Source of the DNA: JAUWCW01 sp030609125 [NCBI: Candidatus Rokuibacteriota bacterium]
GTDB lineage: Bacteria; JAUVQV01
NCBI GenBank assembly: GCA_030609125.1
Contig: JAUWCW010000014.1
Location: forward strand, 1-17,357
Length of the DNA stretch: 17,357 bases
Direction: 5' to 3'
This document shows positions 14,852-17,357 of this stretch, one piece after another. The notes below the pieces were generated by a model, which was not told the DNA's origin, did not search any database, and worked only from the letters and a program-made list of their open reading frames with translations. Position 1 is the stretch's first letter; each line of letters opens with the position of its first letter. The translations under genes and the position numbers were made by a program.

Positions 14852-16258
14852 TCAAAAATCGAAGGAGTCGCCGCGCTCAGGGATAAATACCTCGGGAAAT
14901 CCTCTTGCCCGCAGGTCTTCGGCGACGACCCCCGCCGCCCCGTCCTCACCGTGGACGACAAACGTCCTGGCGGGCTTTTTCTTCATGGAGTCGGCCCACT
15001 CGATGAGGCCGGGCCCGTCGGCGTGTCCGCTGAGTCCGGTGAGCACCTCCACCTTCGCCCTCACCGTGTGAGGGCGCCCGTAGATCCTCACCTCATCGGC
15101 CCCCTCCACCAGCTTGCGGCCCAGGGTCTCCGGCGCCTGCCACCCCGTGATCAGAATGGTGTTCTTCGAGTCGTGGATGCGGCGGCGCAGATGGTGCAGA
15201 ATTCGCCCGCCCTCGAGCATCCCGCTGGAGCTTATGATGATTATCGGCTCGCGGATCGCGTTGAGCTCCATCGACTGCTCCACCGAGGGGGTGAATCTGA
15301 GCCTGCCGAAACCAAAGGGGTTGTCGTGGTCGTCCCTCAGGAGGAAGTCGCGGATTTCGGCGTCGTAGATGTCCGGGTGAAGGCGGAAGACCTCCGTCAC
15401 TCGCGTCGCCATGGGGCTGTCGACATAGATCGGCAGCTTCGGGATCGCGTCGGCATCATAGAGCTTGTGCAGCTCGTAAACGATCTGCTGGGTGCGCCCC
15501 ACGGCGAAGGCCGGGATGAGAAGCGTTCCTCCCCGGTCGTAGGTCTCCTGGACGATCCGCCTGAGTTCCTTCTGCATCTCGGGGTACGGCGGGTGTTCGC
15601 GACCGCCGTAGGTGCTCTCCATGATGAGCAGGTCCGCACCGTCCCGGACCGGTTCGGGATCCCGGAGGATGGGGATGCCCGGCCGGCCGATGTCCCCGCT
15701 GAAGACGAGGCGCACGTCCTTTCCCGTATCCTCGTCGCTGATGTCGAGGACCACGTGGGCGCTGCCGAGCAGATGGCCGGCGTCGACGAAGGTGAGATCC
15801 ACACCGCGGGCGATCGTCCGGCGGCGCCGGTAGCCGACACCGATGAAGTTCTCCATCGCCCTCGCAGCATCCTCCTTGGTGTAGAGGGGCTCGAAAGGCT
15901 CCTTGCCCTCCTTCCGGCGCTGCTTGTTGACGTACCCCACGTCCCGCTCCTGGATGTCGCCGCTGTCGAGGAGCATGATAGCGCAGAGGTCCCGCGTCGC
16001 CGAAGTGGAGTAGATGTCGCCGTTGAAACCGTTCTTGACCAGGCAGGGGATGTTGCCCGAGTGGTCGATGTGGGCGTGGGAGAGGACGAGGACGTCGATC
16101 TCCGAACCCTTGCACGGTCCCTTGCGATTCACCTCGAAAGCCCCCTTGCGCTTTCCCTGGTAGAGACCGCAGTCCAGGAGGAGGCGCCGGCCGTTGACGT
16201 CGATTATGTGCTGGGACCCGGTGACTGTCCGGGCCGCCCCGGAGAACGTAAGTTTCAT
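14852..16258 (-). CDS. Metallo-beta-lactamase-fold beta-CASP ribonuclease (CPSF73-like)
   Basis: This 468-aa cytoplasmic zinc-dependent nuclease belongs to the family of Thermus TTHA0252 and eukaryotic CPSF73. The MBL part starts MKLTFSGAARTVTGSQH and carries the metal site HAHIDH (residues 61-66), DAGHLLGSAHV and FSGDIGR. The beta-CASP insert has motif A (MESTYGGREH), then YVDSPMA, SSSGMLEGGRILHHL and the terminal metal/RNA motif LSGHADGPGL. All metal ligands appear intact. It likely cuts or trims RNA. The start at 16258 is chosen because GAGGAG (16267-16272) sits 8 nt before it and the family begins with exactly this sequence. The frame is open for 16 more codons upstream, but those encode part of a palindromic element. 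The SLC12-like transporter follows after 29 nt; the association has no obvious functional reason. Confidence 0.93.
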   Translation of the reverse strand: MKLTFSGAARTVTGSQHIIDVNGRRLLLDCGLYQGKRKGAFEVNRKGPCKGSEIDVLVLSHAHIDHSGNIPCLVKNGFNGDIYSTSATRDLCAIMLLDSGDIQERDVGYVNKQRRKEGKEPFEPLYTKEDAARAMENFIGVGYRRRRTIARGVDLTFVDAGHLLGSAHVVLDISDEDTGKDVRLVFSGDIGRPGIPILRDPEPVRDGADLLIMESTYGGREHPPYPEMQKELRRIVQETYDRGGTLLIPAFAVGRTQQIVYELHKLYDADAIPKLPIYVDSPMATRVTEVFRLHPDIYDAEIRDFLLRDDHDNPFGFGRLRFTPSVEQSMELNAIREPIIIISSSGMLEGGRILHHLRRRIHDSKNTILITGWQAPETLGRKLVEGADEVRIYGRPHTVRAKVEVLTGLSGHADGPGLIEWADSMKKKPARTFVVHGEDGAAGVVAEDLRARGFPEVFIPERGDSFDF

Positions 16259-16284
16259 CTGCTCTGCTCCTCTCAAGCCGGCTA

Positions 16285-16355
16285 GCCCGGAAATTTCATG
16301 AGCCATCTGCTGCGAGCGTGGAGATCACGCAACGAAGTTCATGAAATATCCGGGC
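16285..16355. repeat. 71-bp palindromic intergenic element (17-bp inverted repeat, 16/17 matched)
   Basis: GCCCGGAAATTTCATGA (16285-16301) and TCATGAAATATCCGGGC (16339-16355) are inverted copies with a single mismatch, separated by 37 nt. Inside lies a second hairpin GCGTG-GAGAT-CACGC (16316-16330). An adjacent 8-bp palindrome AGCCGGCT is at 16276-16283. No T-tract follows on either strand and no target-site duplication is visible. It fills nearly all the gap between the thioredoxin-like gene and the RNase gene. A REP- or MITE-like dispersed element, or a 3'-end/processing hairpin, are the likely explanations. Confidence 0.7.
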
Positions 16356-16388
16356 CTGTGTCATATAACAGACAGGGACGGACACCCC

Positions 16389-17357
16389 TTATTCCGTCCC
16401 CGTCTTGCCGAACGCCTGCAGACTTCCGAACACCGCCTGAAGCCGGCGGACGGTGTCGAAGATGAGCTCGGAGCTCATGGTCGCCTGGGAGATGGCGTCC
16501 ACCTCATGGTCGAATACGGGCGGGTCCGTCAGGGAGCGCCCCTCAAGGCGCCCTCTCATAAACGCTGTTTCCTTGTCGTCTATCGGGACGTTTTCGTATT
16601 TCGTCACGTAGATGGGGGTGAAATTCACGATCCGCCCCGTGTCGTCAAAAAGAAGGATGAAGAAGATATCGTGACAGATGTTGCACACCTTCGCCCTGCC
16701 GGCGACCTTGGCCCACAGGCCGGATCCGTCGGCGGCCTCGAGGCGGAAGATATTCCTCTCTCCGTCCACCTCGACGGCGGTCACGATCACCGCTCTGAAG
16801 TTCGCCGCCGCCGCGGCTTCACGGAGTTTTTTATCAAGCTCCTCCGGCGACAGATCGGAATCGAGATTGCGCCACGTGGTAAGTCTGAACTCCGGCAGCG
16901 CCGCCGGGGGCGCCTCGGCGGCGAGGGCGGCTTCGATCTGGGCCACGATCCCGGCAGGGTCGCGCATCAGGCCAAGGTGCGCCCGCGGCACGGCCTCGCC
17001 CATGGGGTAGATGACGAGAAAGGGCGTTCCTCCGGGGTTCCCTATGGCGTCAAGGACCTTGAAATCCGGGTCGGGCATGACCGGGTACGGCATATCGAAC
17101 TGGCCATGAAACCTGGCGGTCTCTTGGGGGCCGTTGCCGACGGCGATCCCGAGAAAACGGACGCGGTCGCGCAGGTTCTCACGGGCCTGAACGAGACGGT
17201 GGGCTTCGTTCATGATGGGCGCCTGCAAGACGCAGGCGTAGCAGTAGACATTGAGGAACTCCACGAGGACCAGGTCGGCCCCGACCTCTCGGAGTGTGAA
17301 GGGGCCGTCGTCCCGGAGGCCGAGGTAGGACCGCTCTTTCTCGGAAAAGCCGTTCTG
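16389..17357 (-). CDS. Thioredoxin-like (TlpA/ResA-type) protein with CxxCH and FMN-binding-like C-terminal domain (5' end beyond right edge)
   Basis: The minus strand is open from the right edge to the TAA at 16389 (322 residues visible). The first part is a TlpA/ResA-type thioredoxin fold: LVEFLNVYCYACVLQAP with redox pair C39-x-x-C42, and the cis-proline loop GGTPF (Pro112). A second domain follows (about 155-320) with a heme-type motif CNICH (C225/C228/H229; bases 16671-16685), then FDDTGRIVNFTPI, and near the end VDAISQATMSSELIFD. The last resembles the FMN_bind motif in which a threonine (here Thr293) may be flavinylated, though the usual Gly of S/T-G-A-T is Gln. The signal peptide, if any, lies outside the window. 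I infer an exported redox protein that could handle thiols, heme and possibly flavin. Alternatives: CNICH may bind another metal or form a disulfide. Family placement is firm for the thioredoxin part and moderate for the tail. Confidence 0.82.
   Translation of the reverse strand, partial: QNGFSEKERSYLGLRDDGPFTLREVGADLVLVEFLNVYCYACVLQAPIMNEAHRLVQARENLRDRVRFLGIAVGNGPQETARFHGQFDMPYPVMPDPDFKVLDAIGNPGGTPFLVIYPMGEAVPRAHLGLMRDPAGIVAQIEAALAAEAPPAALPEFRLTTWRNLDSDLSPEELDKKLREAAAAANFRAVIVTAVEVDGERNIFRLEAADGSGLWAKVAGRAKVCNICHDIFFILLFDDTGRIVNFTPIYVTKYENVPIDDKETAFMRGRLEGRSLTDPPVFDHEVDAISQATMSSELIFDTVRRLQAVFGSLQAFGKTGTE

Noticed and set aside
14951-16285. Long antisense open frame (444 codons) across the RNase gene
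   Set aside because: Mirror of a gene with intact catalytic motifs; the product is Val/Asp/Arg-rich without domains.
16259-16306. 16-codon N-terminal extension of the beta-CASP RNase
   Set aside because: It is encoded partly by the palindromic element and lacks family similarity; the internal ATG at 16258 has GAGGAG 8 nt upstream.

Overview
The window is a GC-rich bacterial chromosomal segment with no phage, transposase, rRNA, tRNA or CRISPR. A purH-purD-purE purine run, a Desulfovibrio gigas-type single-cluster ferredoxin, two exported redox proteins with CxxCH heme motifs, and a TlpA-like thioredoxin with an FMN-binding-like tail all point to an anaerobic, cytochrome-using Deltaproteobacterium (Desulfobacterota/Desulfuromonadia-like). 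This placement is inferred from gene content and protein style only.

Left part (1-5207). On the minus strand, a ferredoxin gene lies upstream of an unrecognised exported protein that runs off the left edge. On the plus strand is a tight three-gene operon: a MoxR AAA+ ATPase, a DUF58 membrane protein (4-nt overlap) and a TgpA-like membrane transglutaminase (35-nt overlap). This is the widespread MoxR/DUF58/transglutaminase envelope module. A strong 13-bp hairpin terminator at 5178-5207 separates it from the convergent next gene.

Middle (5229-10285). A minus-strand gene encodes an exported beta-propeller-like protein with one C-terminal heme c site; it has a near-consensus promoter (TTGACA, 17 nt, TATCGT) and a long leader. 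Divergent from it, purH, purD and purE encode IMP synthesis steps. purD and purE overlap by 4 nt, and purH has its own promoter candidate.

Right part (10327-17357, all minus strand). Reading in the direction of transcription: a partial thioredoxin/heme/FMN-type protein, a beta-CASP metallo-beta-lactamase-fold RNase, an SLC12-like (cation-chloride cotransporter) permease, and glgB. Two non-coding structures stand out. One is a 71-bp palindromic element (16285-16355) in front of the RNase gene. The other is a 111-nt bulge-free imperfect hairpin (12330-12440, with a possible five-pair extension to 12323-12446) in the glgB leader. Its mismatches are concentrated in four tandem G.A pairs, and all its wobbles are G.U only when read as minus-strand RNA. 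I regard it as the best candidate here for an undescribed structured RNA.
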